Source: Ruminococcus sp. FC2018 (lineage in GTDB: Bacteria > Bacillota > Clostridia > Oscillospirales > Ruminococcaceae). Taken from it: DNA of 64,000 nucleotides. Position numbers and translations under genes: made by a program. The DNA lies in the NCBI RefSeq assembly GCF_000621805.1, contig NZ_JHXH01000012.1:21642-85641 (forward strand), in the 5' to 3' direction. The notes under the pieces are model-generated. The model made no database searches. It was not told the DNA's origin and saw only the letters and a list, made by a program, of their open reading frames with translations. The number at the start of each line of letters is the position of its first letter. The stretch's first letter is position 1. Of the stretch, positions 34,124 through 43,659 are shown piece by piece.

Positions 34124-34260
34124 GTAATTTCACACACCTGTAAACGTCAACATTTCGGTTGGCGTTTTTTGTTACTTATGCAATATGAGCAAAAACCGTC
34201 TGAAGTTTTGCTGTCGGACTGTGCAAAGCGACATATTTTTGGAAAAAGTATAATATCCTA

Positions 34261-34291
34261 TTGACAAATAATATTATATGTCGTATAATAT
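34261..34291 (+). promoter_or_regulatory. padR promoter with palindromic operator
   Basis: TTGACA (34261-34266), 17 bp, TATAAT (34284-34289). A perfect inverted repeat with 8-bp arms ATATTATA (34271-34278) and TATAATAT (34284-34291), 5 bp apart, covers the spacer and -10. This is a likely PadR autoregulatory site. Confidence 0.8.
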
Positions 34292-34378
34292 GCACAGTAA
34301 TAGAATATAACAGACAAAAGAGTGTAGCACAGAAGAAAAAAGACAACAGAACAAAAACTGCTGAAAGGAGTTGAATGT

Positions 34379-34750
34379 ATGAGCTTTCCGATAAGCGCAG
34401 GTCTTTTGGATTCCATGGTGCTTGCCATTGTGGAAAGAGAAGATACCTACGGTTACGAGATAACACAGACCATGCGCAAGGCGGTGGACGTTTCCGAATC
34501 CACCCTCTACCCCGTTCTCAAACGGCTGCAGAAAAGCCAGATGCTTGAGACATACGATAAGGAGTTTATGGGGCGCAACAGGCGGTACTATCACGTGACC
34601 GCAAAGGGACGGGCACAGTTGAGCGATTACAAAAGTGAGTGGCTGGAACACAAACAAAAGGTTGACAGCATACTATTAAAAGAAACAGAAAAAAGGGTAA
34701 GTGAGGAAAATAATAAAGAAAAGGAGGAAGTGCTTCCGCAGGAGGCATAA
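34379..34750 (+). CDS. PadR-family transcriptional regulator
   Basis: The 123-residue protein has a winged helix (about 8-85) with the PadR signature GYEITQTMRKAVDVSESTLY-PVLKRL and RRYYHVTAKGRAQL in the wing, followed by a short charged helix. PadR proteins repress neighbouring membrane-stress or efflux genes and dissociate on ligand binding. It heads a four-gene run with two membrane proteins and PspC. The promoter carries a matching palindrome, so autoregulation is likely. Confidence 0.92.
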   Translation: MSFPISAGLLDSMVLAIVEREDTYGYEITQTMRKAVDVSESTLYPVLKRLQKSQMLETYDKEFMGRNRRYYHVTAKGRAQLSDYKSEWLEHKQKVDSILLKETEKRVSEENNKEKEEVLPQEA

Positions 34751-34759
34751 CAGGGGAAT

Positions 34760-35425
34760 ATGAAAAGACTTGAATATATGACCATTCTCCGTCAGAAGCT
34801 TGTTGACGGCGGTCTGAGCAACGAAGAGATAAACGACGCACTTGAATTTTATGAGGAGCTTTTCCTTGACGGCGGATACGAGAACGAGGAAAAGACTGCG
34901 CAGAATCTTGGCGATCCGGAAAAGCTGGCTCAACAGATACTTGCAGAAAACGGCGCAGTGGGCTTTGTAAGACCACAGGCAAAAATGGAGGACGTTATTG
35001 ACCCTGCAAATGCGCAGACGACTCCCCCGCCAAGACCAGACTACGACATTGCACCGGACAACAGAAACCTTGCGCTGATAGTTATTGTGCTTATCACATC
35101 TGTTGTATGGGCACCTGTGGGATTCGGACTTCTCACCGGAGCATTTGCTGTTGCCTTTGGTATTACGGCGGCACTTTTCAGCATCGGCTGCGTAGGTATC
35201 GGACTGGTGGTTTCAGGCGGCATCACACTTTTCCAGGCACCGCCTGTGGGACTTATGCTGTTCGGAGTGGGACTGTTCCTTATCGGACTTTCGGTACTGG
35301 TATTCGTTCCCTTCTGCAAGCTGGTGGTGGGACTTTTCAAAAAGTTCTTTACATGGCTTATCAACCTTTTCAGAAAGCTTTTCAACAAGGCAGGCTCAGG
35401 TAAGGCGGTGAGCGAAAATGGCTAA
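34760..35425 (+). CDS. HAAS-domain (DUF1700-like) membrane protein
   Basis: The 221-residue protein has an N-terminal HAAS domain (residues 1-60: ILRQKLVDGGLSNEEINDALEFY ... LGDPEKLAQQIL) then a linker and four hydrophobic spans (about 95-205). HAAS proteins accompany PadR regulators and are thought to couple them to a membrane signal. It lies 9 bp after padR, and its last codons overlap the next gene by 8 bp. Confidence 0.82.
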   Translation: MKRLEYMTILRQKLVDGGLSNEEINDALEFYEELFLDGGYENEEKTAQNLGDPEKLAQQILAENGAVGFVRPQAKMEDVIDPANAQTTPPPRPDYDIAPDNRNLALIVIVLITSVVWAPVGFGLLTGAFAVAFGITAALFSIGCVGIGLVVSGGITLFQAPPVGLMLFGVGLFLIGLSVLVFVPFCKLVVGLFKKFFTWLINLFRKLFNKAGSGKAVSENG

Positions 35426-36317
35426 GTACGACGCAATGGGTGACAGAGTTCAGAGGCGTGTGCCTATCGCCGTGTGGATAATGCTGTTGGGGCTTATTAT
35501 CAGCATCGTGGGCGTTATCTGGTGTGTCAACACCGATCTGAAAAAATACATCAAGTCCGAAAACCTGTCCAAGGTACAGGAGATAAGCGACATAAAAGAT
35601 CTGGAATTTGAGTTTGACTCATCTACAATAGATATTTCAAGATCAAGCGACAATAACATACACGTTGAGATCGAAAACGCTCCCGAGGGCGTATATAAAT
35701 TCGACGCACAGGACGGCAAATTCTCCATACACCGCAAAAAATTTGTAAGTCTGATAAAGTGGTCGGGAATTTCAAATATACCTTTTCTCAAGGACATCTA
35801 TCCTCAGGCGAAGATAAGCGTAAAGATCCCCGACGGACAATACGGCAAGATCAGCATCAAAAACACTGCAGGCGACCTTACCATAACAGACGCTCTTAGC
35901 TGCGAGGAGATCGAGATCGACAACGGTGTGGGAAAGCTCACTGCCAACGGCATCAAAGCAAATCGATCAGAGATCGACAACGGCGTAGGAGAGGTAACTC
36001 TTAAAAACTGCGACCTGGGAGATGCGGACGTTGACAACGGCGTTGGTGAAGTCAGCATCACCGACAGCACGCTGAAGAAAACCGAGCTTGACAACGGTGT
36101 GGGAGAAATAAATCTCAGCGCAGAGGTAAACGGCGACATGGATATCGACAACGGTGTGGGAGATATCCAGATAAAGCTGAAGGGTGATGCGCAGGATTAC
36201 AAGTTTAAGGGTGACGATGACGGCGTAAAGATAAAAGGCAGCAAGGACTCGGATGATGCAAAATACAAAGTCAAGCTTGACAACGGATTAGGAGATATAA
36301 AGATAGAATTTGAGTAA
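35418..36317 (+). CDS. DUF4097-type adhesin-like beta-repeat protein
   Basis: The 299-residue protein has an N-terminal span (about 14-36) and an extracellular region. From about residue 155 it repeats a strand-turn unit of roughly 18-20 residues with the core (I/L/V)DNG(V/L)G(E/D/K), six times, as in a right-handed beta-helix or solenoid. Such proteins (YvlB/LiaX-like) sit in envelope-stress operons with PspC. Its start overlaps the HAAS gene end, implying coupled translation. Confidence 0.82.
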   Translation: MAKYDAMGDRVQRRVPIAVWIMLLGLIISIVGVIWCVNTDLKKYIKSENLSKVQEISDIKDLEFEFDSSTIDISRSSDNNIHVEIENAPEGVYKFDAQDGKFSIHRKKFVSLIKWSGISNIPFLKDIYPQAKISVKIPDGQYGKISIKNTAGDLTITDALSCEEIEIDNGVGKLTANGIKANRSEIDNGVGEVTLKNCDLGDADVDNGVGEVSITDSTLKKTELDNGVGEINLSAEVNGDMDIDNGVGDIQIKLKGDAQDYKFKGDDDGVKIKGSKDSDDAKYKVKLDNGLGDIKIEFE

Positions 36318-36338
36318 CACTGCAAGGGGGCAAAAAAC

Positions 36339-36527
36339 ATGACAGAGCAAAGAAGACTTTACAAAGCGAAAAACAACAGGATACTTTTCGGTGTATGCGG
36401 CGGTATAGGCGACTATTTCGGGGTCGATCCCAATGTGATACGCATAGGCACAGTGCTGCTTGCCTGCACAGGCACAGGACTTGTGGCATACATTGCAGCT
36501 GCAATACTGCTGCCGGAAAAACCGTAG
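36339..36527 (+). CDS. PspC-domain protein
   Basis: The 62-residue protein is a single PspC domain: LYKAKNNRILFGVCGGIGDYFGVDPN then one span (VIRIGTVLLACTGTGLVAYIAAAILLP). PspC proteins take part in the phage-shock/Lia envelope-stress response. It is the last gene of the padR run and has an AAGGGGG ribosome site. Confidence 0.92.
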   Translation: MTEQRRLYKAKNNRILFGVCGGIGDYFGVDPNVIRIGTVLLACTGTGLVAYIAAAILLPEKP

Positions 36528-36545
36528 CTTTCATATTCCTCTATA

Positions 36546-36584
36546 AAGCCCGAGGCAGCCCTCCTTGCTGTCTTGGGCTTACCC
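36546..36584 (+). terminator. Terminator of the padR-pspC operon
   Basis: AAGCCCGAGGCAGC / GCTGTCTTGGGCTT imperfect stem, then ACCCTTTT. Confidence 0.65.
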
Positions 36585-36594
36585 TTTTGGACAC

Positions 36595-36630
36595 AAAAAA
36601 AGCAGCTCTCAGATCGCCCGGGAGCTGCTT
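36595..36630 (-). terminator. pta terminator
   Basis: On the minus strand, AAGCAGCTC/GAGCTGCTT arms followed by seven Us. Confidence 0.88.
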
Positions 36631-36643
36631 TCGTATTTTCTTA

Positions 36644-37660
36644 TTATGCCATACCTGCGGTGATGATAGCCATTTTGTAGACCTCGTCTGCGGTGCAGCC
36701 TCTTGAAAGGTCGTTGATAGGAGCGTTAAGTCCCTGAAGAATAGGACCGTAAGCCTCAAAGCCGCCCAGTCTCTGAGCTATCTTATAGCCGATATTGCCT
36801 GCCTCGATAAGTGGGAAGATAAATGTATTTGCCTGACCTGCCACCTTGGAATCGGGGCACTTGGTCTTTGCAACCTCTGCGGAAACAGCAGCGTCGAACT
36901 GGAACTCACCGTCAATGACAAGCTCAGGGTCAATGCTTCTTGCCTCGGCAACAGCGTCATGTGAAAGCTGTACAGTGCCGCCCTTTCCGGAGCCGTAGGT
37001 GGAGAAGCTGAGCACAGCTACCTTCGGGTCAATGCCGAAGAAAGCGGCCGTTCTTGCTGTCTCAACGGCAACCTCTGCCAGCTGTCTTGCAGCAGAGAGA
37101 ACAACGTTTCCGTCCTTGTCAACTCTGTCTGTGTAAGCAAGGTTGATAGCGCAGTCGCCCATTGCTATCTTTTCTTCCTGTCCGTCCTTTTCTCTGAAAA
37201 GGATAAAGGACGAGCTTACAAGGTTGGAGCCTTTCTTGGTCTTGATTATCTGGAGTGCAGGTCTTACGGTATCTGCTGTAGAGTAAGTAGCTCCGCCCAG
37301 AAGCGCATCAGCCTTGCCTGCCTTTACAAGCATTGTGCCGAAATAGTTGGATTTAGTAAGTGCAGCTCTGCACTCCTCCTCGGTCATCTTGCCCTTTCTC
37401 AGCTCTACCATCTGAGCCACAAGAGCCTCCATTTCAGGATATGTTGCAGCATCCAGGATCTGTGCCTTTGAAACGTCAAAACCGTCCTTAGCGGCAGCAG
37501 CCTTTACCTCCTCAACGTTTCCGCACAGCACTACGCCCATAAGGTCCTCTTTAAGGAGCTTGTCGGCAGCCCACAGGATACGTGGGTCTGTGCCCTCTGT
37601 GAAAGCGATAGTTTTTTTGCTTGCTTTAAGGTTTGCGATAAGCTTATCGAACATTCCCAT
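36644..37660 (-). CDS. pta: Phosphate acetyltransferase
   Basis: The 338-residue enzyme interconverts acetyl-CoA and acetyl phosphate, a main step of acetate formation with ATP gain. Family hallmarks are FTEGTDPRILWAA near the N terminus, LLGGATYSTADTVRPALQI, MGDCAIN, and the C-terminal FSTYGSGKGGTVQ and FIFPLIEAGNIGYKIAQRL. It is the short form without a DRTGG domain. Acetate kinase is not adjacent. It is monocistronic with its own promoter and terminator; the ribosome site is GGAGG. Confidence 0.95.
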   Translation of the reverse strand: MGMFDKLIANLKASKKTIAFTEGTDPRILWAADKLLKEDLMGVVLCGNVEEVKAAAAKDGFDVSKAQILDAATYPEMEALVAQMVELRKGKMTEEECRAALTKSNYFGTMLVKAGKADALLGGATYSTADTVRPALQIIKTKKGSNLVSSSFILFREKDGQEEKIAMGDCAINLAYTDRVDKDGNVVLSAARQLAEVAVETARTAAFFGIDPKVAVLSFSTYGSGKGGTVQLSHDAVAEARSIDPELVIDGEFQFDAAVSAEVAKTKCPDSKVAGQANTFIFPLIEAGNIGYKIAQRLGGFEAYGPILQGLNAPINDLSRGCTADEVYKMAIITAGMA

Positions 37661-37697
37661 AATATTATACCTCCAAAATAATATTTAGTGCACCAAT

Positions 37698-37726
37698 ATT
37701 ATAACACATACTTTCTCCCATTTCAA
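37698..37726 (-). promoter_or_regulatory. pta promoter
   Basis: On the minus strand, TTGAAA (37721-37726), 17 bp, TATAAT (37698-37703). Confidence 0.78.
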
Positions 37727-37748
37727 TAGGCATATTGTTACAAAAAGA

Positions 37749-37782
37749 AAAACTGCCCTCCTTTTTTTCGGGGAGCAGTTTT
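37749..37782 (-). terminator. Terminator of the ABC transporter genes
   Basis: On the minus strand, AAAACTGC/GCAGTTTT arms with partly paired C/G inner parts, then TTCTTTTT. Confidence 0.78.
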
Positions 37783-37789
37783 AGCATTT

Positions 37790-39868
37790 TTACGTTCTCT
37801 TTCTTATTATGCTGTAATACATTTTTGCTGTGAGCACATATATGACTGTGTACAAAACAACATATCCTCCAAAGCCTGCAAGTGTGCATTTCAGGTATGT
37901 CTTTGTGCTGTCAAGTCCCATGTATGCCAGCAATCTGCCTACCATCGGGAAAGCAAACACTGTGTGCACTATAGCTGTGATGAGCGGGAGGAAGAATACC
38001 AGGAGTATCTGCGAGCGTATCGAGGTCTTTACCTCTGCCTCGCTCATTCCCACGCTCTGCATTATGCGGAATCTGTCTGCGTCCTCGTAGCCCTCGGTAA
38101 GCTGTTTGTAGTAGATGATGAGTATGGTCTCGAAAATAAACAGCGTTCCGAGAAAAAGTCCAAGGAAGAATATCGAGCCGTAAGCCATCATCGCATCGCT
38201 CTTATCTACCGAGCGCAGACGCATAGGATCTATATATGCTGTATCATTGAGATTTACAGTTTCATTTATGTCTGCCACAGTCCTCATAGCTTCGTCAGCC
38301 TTTGCTGTAGGCTCGTCATAATCAATATCCAGCTCATAAAACACGTCGGAATTCATGGGTGATATCTCATTATATGCCTTTACCAGATCAAGCACCTCCC
38401 GGCTTGATGAAAAGAATACCGTTAAGTGATCACTGCTTAGTCCAGCTTTATTCTTTACTTCCTTGATCTTGTATGTCCTGCCCAGCAGTTTAAATTCCTT
38501 CATGCCGTCAAACTCATCTGAGAATGTTTCAATTATTACCTCACCATCTCCGGTGCGGTACGACTCAAGTATCTCGTCAGCCTCCTTTTTGAACAGTACA
38601 TCCTCCTGTTCATCACGGCTGAATTCGGTATTTATCATATACCACGGCATAACCGTTATATCAAATCTGTCATCACTCTTTACTCCGCCTTCCATACCCG
38701 GCTTTGTTTCGTAAAGATGTGTTGCACCCTCGCTGTAATCCTGCTTCTCAAAGGGCACAAGGTCCATCGTTTTCCTGCCCTTGAAATTAAAACGTGCAGA
38801 TGCGTTCTTATCCACCTTCTTTGTCTTGACCCTTTCAGCGATCTTAGCTTCTACCTTAGCCGTTTCCTCGCCGGTGTTATCATAGTTTACTTTAACGATC
38901 GCATCATGCTTTGGCAGATGACCCTCAATGCCTGCCATCAACGCCATAGTTGAGCTTACGGTTATCAGCACCATGGTTGAAAGAACTGCGGTGCTTGCAA
39001 GACCTACCGAGTTACGCTTCATACGGTAAACAAGCCCCGAAAGCGTGGTAAAATGCTTTGTCTTGTAATAGTAGCTCTTTTTCTTTTTCAGCAGCTTGAG
39101 CATGGCGATAATGCCGGCGATAAAAAGAAGATATGTGCCAATGATAACGAAAATAACTGCCATAAAGATCATCGAAAAATTGTTTGTAAGATCGGTAACA
39201 AAGAACGAAAGACCGTAGCCGGCAAAAATGAACAAAAATCCCACAATAGTCATGAAAAGCTTTGTCTTAGGCTCCTTCTCACCCTTCTTTGCGCCCGAGA
39301 GCAGCTCCACAGGGTTGGAAAAATGCAGCTTTCTGATAGTAAAAAGATAGGTCGCAAAAAGAGTGACTGCTATCATGATAAATGCTTCAAGCATCGACTT
39401 TGCAGAAATGTGGTAGCCAATGTCCACCGCATCGTCACCAAGCATTTTCGTAAATATAAGGTGGACTGCTCTTTCAAGTGCAAGCCCCGTAATGCAGCCT
39501 GCAACCAGGGTTATCACCGCAACATATATCGTTTCAAGCAGCATCAGCTTGGCAATGTGCCTTTTCTCCATTCCAAGAATGTTCAAAAGACCGAATTCGC
39601 TGTTTCTGCGCTTTAAAATAAAGCTGTTTGAATAGAACAATATGACCACCGCAAAAGCAGCCGTTACATAAGAGCCATATCTCATCAGCGTCGGCAAAGC
39701 CTCTGCGCCACGTTTCAGCTTGCTGAAATCAGGGTTTGACGCCAGCGACCTGATAACATACATCATCGACATCATCAGCACGCAGATAAGCAGGTATGGG
39801 ATATACATCTTGGCGTTCTTTTTTATGTTCTCCCTTGACAGACGAATATAATACTTATTATTCATCAA
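37790..39868 (-). CDS. BceB-type ABC transporter permease (FtsX fold)
   Basis: The 692-residue membrane protein has the BceB layout: an N-terminal span, a cluster of three (about 60-175), further spans at about 200-250 and 290-320, a large extracytoplasmic domain (about 320-560), and three C-terminal spans. The SGLVYRMKRNSVGLAS sequence before the fourth pair and RFRIMQSVGMSEAEV in the last loop are typical of FtsX-like permeases. The pair is a candidate for peptide-antibiotic sensing or lipid release. No BceRS system is adjacent. Its ATG overlaps the ATPase stop by 4 bp (ATGA). Confidence 0.9.
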   Translation of the reverse strand: MMNNKYYIRLSRENIKKNAKMYIPYLLICVLMMSMMYVIRSLASNPDFSKLKRGAEALPTLMRYGSYVTAAFAVVILFYSNSFILKRRNSEFGLLNILGMEKRHIAKLMLLETIYVAVITLVAGCITGLALERAVHLIFTKMLGDDAVDIGYHISAKSMLEAFIMIAVTLFATYLFTIRKLHFSNPVELLSGAKKGEKEPKTKLFMTIVGFLFIFAGYGLSFFVTDLTNNFSMIFMAVIFVIIGTYLLFIAGIIAMLKLLKKKKSYYYKTKHFTTLSGLVYRMKRNSVGLASTAVLSTMVLITVSSTMALMAGIEGHLPKHDAIVKVNYDNTGEETAKVEAKIAERVKTKKVDKNASARFNFKGRKTMDLVPFEKQDYSEGATHLYETKPGMEGGVKSDDRFDITVMPWYMINTEFSRDEQEDVLFKKEADEILESYRTGDGEVIIETFSDEFDGMKEFKLLGRTYKIKEVKNKAGLSSDHLTVFFSSSREVLDLVKAYNEISPMNSDVFYELDIDYDEPTAKADEAMRTVADINETVNLNDTAYIDPMRLRSVDKSDAMMAYGSIFFLGLFLGTLFIFETILIIYYKQLTEGYEDADRFRIMQSVGMSEAEVKTSIRSQILLVFFLPLITAIVHTVFAFPMVGRLLAYMGLDSTKTYLKCTLAGFGGYVVLYTVIYVLTAKMYYSIIRKRT

Positions 39869-40626
39869 TTATTCCCGCCTTTCATCAGCGATGTCAGGGT
39901 CTCGGAAATAGTCCGGTACATATCCTCAAAAGACCTGTCCTGTCTGTATAACTGATGGAAAAGTGTACCGTCCTTTATGAAAAGCACTCTGCTCGCACGG
40001 CTTGCCGCCTTGATGGAGTGGGTGACCATAAGGATAGTCTGTCCGTCCTTATTCAGGTCGTCGAATATATCCAGCACACTGTCAGTGGACTTTGAATCAA
40101 GCGCACCTGTGGGCTCGTCGGCAAGAATAAGCTTTGGCTGGGTTATCACTGCTCTTGCAATGGCAGTACGCTGTTTCTGTCCGCCGGAAAGCTCATAGGG
40201 GTACTTTTCGATAAGCCCGTCTATCCCAAGCATCTTCACAACAGGCATAAGCCTTTTTTCCATCTCATCGTAATTCATGCCCAGAAGGACAAGAGGCAGG
40301 AGTATATTATCCTTGATGGAGAAGTTGTCAAGAAGATTGAAGTCCTGGAACACAAAGCCCAGGTTGTCACGGCGAAAAGCGGATATTTCTTTATCGTTTA
40401 TCCCGGAAAGCTTTTTGCCGTCAAGGGTAACCTCACCGCTGGTTGCTTTGTCAAGGGATGCCAGAATGTTCAGCAGCGTGGTCTTGCCCGAACCCGACTC
40501 ACCCATGATAGCCACGTACTCGCCCTTTTCCACGTCAAAGCTCACACTTTTAAGCGCCTCCACCTTGTTGCCTCCAAGGCGTGTGGTATATATCTTTCCT
40601 ACATCTGAAACGCTTAGAATTGCCAT
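39865..40626 (-). CDS. ABC transporter ATP-binding protein (BceA/LolD type)
   Basis: This 253-residue ATPase has Walker A GESGSGKTT, a Q-loop in FVFQDFNLLDN, the signature LSGGQKQRTAIARA, Walker B LILADEPTGALD and the H-loop VTHS. It energises the FtsX-type permease encoded immediately downstream. The ATG at 40626 is chosen because AGGAGG precedes it by 8 nt; the longer frame to 40677 would add 17 basic residues without a site. It follows YfhO by about 30 bp and could share its transcript. Confidence 0.93.
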   Translation of the reverse strand: MAILSVSDVGKIYTTRLGGNKVEALKSVSFDVEKGEYVAIMGESGSGKTTLLNILASLDKATSGEVTLDGKKLSGINDKEISAFRRDNLGFVFQDFNLLDNFSIKDNILLPLVLLGMNYDEMEKRLMPVVKMLGIDGLIEKYPYELSGGQKQRTAIARAVITQPKLILADEPTGALDSKSTDSVLDIFDDLNKDGQTILMVTHSIKAASRASRVLFIKDGTLFHQLYRQDRSFEDMYRTISETLTSLMKGGNN

Positions 40627-40655
40627 ATTCTTTTCCTCCTGTTTTGTTCTTATAT

Positions 40656-43364
40656 CTATCTTTTCTTTCCGAAACAATTAAGCAGCACCGGGTAAATATA
40701 CACCCCTGCCATTACCGCTGCGCCGGCAGCTATAACTATAACACGCAAAACCGCATAAACCGTATCGTCCAGCTTGACCTTTCTGCGCAGCAGCCAGACT
40801 CCGAAGCACCCTGCGATGCCTAACAGACTTATCACAATGCCTGCTGAGATACCCAGCGGCATATTGGTTATCCTTATGCTGTTTTCTCCCTGCTGAAGGT
40901 CAAAGGCGATAAAGTCGCCGAAAGCCTTTTCAAGCTTTGCCTCCTGTCCGTTTATCTCAAGCCTCAGACTTTCGCTGTAAGGGATAAACACCACGCATTT
41001 TTCACCCTTTGAGGCGGTATAGTCACCGGTTATGACTCCCTTTTCCTCTTTGAGGTTGGCGCACTTGGCGTTTTCCACAGCGCTTGAGAGCTTGCTCAGG
41101 TCAAGTCCGTAAACTCCGAAAGAGGTACACTCAACATTCTTTTCCACCCTTACGGTGACCTCAACGGTGCGGTTGCTGAACTCTCCCAGCCAGAGCAGAC
41201 CGTTTGAGCTCTGGGAGGGAAAACCTGTTTTTATGGGAAGTCCGTCAACGCTCACCGTAAATGCGGAATACTCAGGCTCGTTAAGATTTGCGCTTGGCTT
41301 GTTGAAGCAGTCAAAGTAAAGCACCTGTTTGCCCTTAACGTCGATATGATAAACGATATCGCTTCCTCCCGACATGGGGCTTATGTCTATCTTCCCGTCC
41401 TCATCTTCCCTGATAAGCACCCTGCCTGTGGCATCAGGCTCATACTTTGTCATAAGCCTGTCGCTGCTGCCGTGACCAAAGAGAGTGCTGTAAAGATTCT
41501 GCTGTACCTCAAACCTGTCCATGTCCTCAAGGCTGTCCATAGCGGAAATATCACGGTCGGTAACAAGTCCCAGTCCAATGGTGTTGCTGCGCTTATATAT
41601 TCCGTATTTGGAGTGCATATATACGCTGTCCTCAGCGCTGTCGTCGGCAAGCCCTATCTTATACTTAGTGCTGAAAAGTGCGTCGGTAAGCTCTGTTCCC
41701 CCGTGTGAGCCTACCTCCATCCAGTAGGAGGAATAGCCCAGCCTTTTCATTGTGTACATATAATTTTTGTTGGTAAGTGAGGTGTAATGGCTCATGGAAC
41801 GATAGCCAAGAGCACCGATGTCGTTCACATCAAACTGCTTTGCGGTGGTCTTTACCCTGTAAAAATCATCGTCGTCTATCTTGCCGCTGAGCTTAAATAC
41901 CTCACGGGTCGCCGCAGCCTTTTCCAGTGCCTGATCCTTTGAACCGGTCATATACATGGTCGTGGAGCTTACCGCCTGAAGCACCACAAAGCAGCTGAGC
42001 ATGGCTGCAAAGAAATTCTTGTTGAGCTTGCCTTTTTTATAAAGATAAAACACCGTTCCAAAGCCTGCGGCGGTCACGGCAAAAACCTTTACCTCTATGG
42101 AAAAGCTCTTGTCGTCCGACCAAAGCCTTCTTGCGTACAGATCGATCATCTCGGCGTTTTTATTCATTACCGTCTTTACCAGAAATGCACTCAGCAGGAA
42201 AACAAACACCGAAACTACGGCAAATGCAGTCTTATCCTGCTTGTTTGTGCCTGTCTTATATTGGCTGATATGCTCGCTGTCCTTTTCAAGGAACATTGCG
42301 CTGCACACCAGCAGGAAGAACACGGTGATAAATGCAAATCTGCATGGGAACGACATATAGCTTCCCGTGTGCCACATAAGGTTGACAGGCTCTATAAACA
42401 TAGGCACCAGCATCAGCACCAGCATTATCAGCATGGTCTTTGTTTCACGCCTGTGCTTTTTCTTGTCAAGCACACAGCCTGCACAGATAACTATTGCGCA
42501 AGCGCTGTACAAAAGCAAGGGCAGTGCCGTCTGGAATTCCGAAAGGAAATTTGCGTTCTGAAGGTTTTTCGCAACCGATGTGGTCCTTCCGCTGGCAAAG
42601 AACTGCAAAAGGCTTGGAAGCCACACCACCGCAGTTATGAGCATTGACAGCATACTTCCCACAATGAACAGAAAAGCGGTCTGCAAATGCTCCTTTTTCC
42701 TGTCACGCAGACAGATAAGCGCAGCGAACAAAATACAGAACACAGCTATCATGTAGCAGATATAATAGTTTACCACCGCCATAAGGCTCAGCACAGCAAC
42801 ATACCCTGCCATTTTGTTTCTGGTCACAAGTCTGTGTATGCCTATCATCAGCAGAGGGAACAGATACATGATGTCCAGCCATATGCTGTTCTGATAGTAA
42901 AGCACCGTGTATCCGCAAAATGCATACGAAACGCTCAGGCAAGCCGAAATAATCGGGTCCGTCTTGCTCAGACACTTGCGGAAAAACAGCATTGCGGTAA
43001 CGCCTGCCGTCATCATCTTCAGCAGCGTTGCGATATTCACAAAATAAATAAGGTCCTCTTTTGGAACAAAAAGCGCAAGGAGATTAAAAGGGCTTGCCAC
43101 AAAAAAGAATATGACACCCACCATGCTCATTCCGCCTGCATTCTGCAGGTTAAGGAAAAAGCCCGTTTTGCCTGTAAGGATATCCTTGAGGTCTGCCGTC
43201 ATGGGGATCACCTGCTGGGTCATATCGCACCAGGCGATAGTGCCGTTCCCGAAGGGATACAGACCGTTTATAAAAAAGACCGCGAATAGTATGAACATTA
43301 TAGAAAAAGGTACGGCAAAAAACGCACCTATGTTTTTATAAGATATTTTTGTCCTGTCGTTCAT
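40656..43364 (-). CDS. YfhO-family polytopic membrane protein
   Basis: The 902-residue protein has about twelve to thirteen spans, an extracellular beta-rich domain (about 480-865) and a final span. It matches YfhO: FFINGLYPFGNGTIAWCDM at the N terminus and FYRVKTTAKQFDVND / YRSMSHYTS in the extracellular part. YfhO proteins are GT-C-like and are linked to glycosylation of lipoteichoic acid or other surface glycans. The donor is probably a polyprenyl-phosphate sugar. This is the first gene upstream of the ABC pair. Confidence 0.88.
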   Translation of the reverse strand: MNDRTKISYKNIGAFFAVPFSIMFILFAVFFINGLYPFGNGTIAWCDMTQQVIPMTADLKDILTGKTGFFLNLQNAGGMSMVGVIFFFVASPFNLLALFVPKEDLIYFVNIATLLKMMTAGVTAMLFFRKCLSKTDPIISACLSVSYAFCGYTVLYYQNSIWLDIMYLFPLLMIGIHRLVTRNKMAGYVAVLSLMAVVNYYICYMIAVFCILFAALICLRDRKKEHLQTAFLFIVGSMLSMLITAVVWLPSLLQFFASGRTTSVAKNLQNANFLSEFQTALPLLLYSACAIVICAGCVLDKKKHRRETKTMLIMLVLMLVPMFIEPVNLMWHTGSYMSFPCRFAFITVFFLLVCSAMFLEKDSEHISQYKTGTNKQDKTAFAVVSVFVFLLSAFLVKTVMNKNAEMIDLYARRLWSDDKSFSIEVKVFAVTAAGFGTVFYLYKKGKLNKNFFAAMLSCFVVLQAVSSTTMYMTGSKDQALEKAAATREVFKLSGKIDDDDFYRVKTTAKQFDVNDIGALGYRSMSHYTSLTNKNYMYTMKRLGYSSYWMEVGSHGGTELTDALFSTKYKIGLADDSAEDSVYMHSKYGIYKRSNTIGLGLVTDRDISAMDSLEDMDRFEVQQNLYSTLFGHGSSDRLMTKYEPDATGRVLIREDEDGKIDISPMSGGSDIVYHIDVKGKQVLYFDCFNKPSANLNEPEYSAFTVSVDGLPIKTGFPSQSSNGLLWLGEFSNRTVEVTVRVEKNVECTSFGVYGLDLSKLSSAVENAKCANLKEEKGVITGDYTASKGEKCVVFIPYSESLRLEINGQEAKLEKAFGDFIAFDLQQGENSIRITNMPLGISAGIVISLLGIAGCFGVWLLRRKVKLDDTVYAVLRVIVIAAGAAVMAGVYIYPVLLNCFGKKR

Positions 43365-43400
43365 TATTTCACCTTTTGTTTTACTTTTTTATTTATGGTT

Positions 43401-43429
43401 ATTATACACTGTTATATGCCATAATGCAA
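43401..43429 (-). promoter_or_regulatory. YfhO promoter
   Basis: On the minus strand, TTGCAT (43424-43429), 17 bp, TATAAT (43401-43406). Confidence 0.72.
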
Positions 43430-43523
43430 GGGGTATTCAGCTTTTTTGTACATGATACATATTTTTTGCCGGTGCAAAAAAATCCCGGGATCTGTAATAA
43501 CAAGCATCTGCTTGCACATCCTA

Positions 43524-43580
43524 TTGACAAACGGGGAAAAATGTGTTAACATTTAGATATAACAACACCCCCGGGGGGTG
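43524..43580 (+). promoter_or_regulatory. csoR-copA promoter and G/C-rich operator
   Basis: TTGACA (43524-43529), 17 bp, TAACAT (43547-43552). The palindrome CACCCCC-GGGGGGTG (43566-43580) follows at the start site and continues into GGGGTATATAC, as in CsoR-type operators (G-tracts flanked by TA). Confidence 0.75.
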
Positions 43581-43659
43581 GGGTATATACACCGTGTACC
43601 GTTCCGCCCTGTCCCCGTCCCGACAGCACCTTATATGGGGGGGATAGGAGGAATGAGCT

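Noticed and set aside
36001..36300. DNA repeats in the DUF4097 gene as a nucleotide repeat element
   Set aside because: The periodicity is at the protein level (DNGVG units of about 18-20 codons with varied bases), so it is a coding repeat and not a mobile or CRISPR-like repeat.
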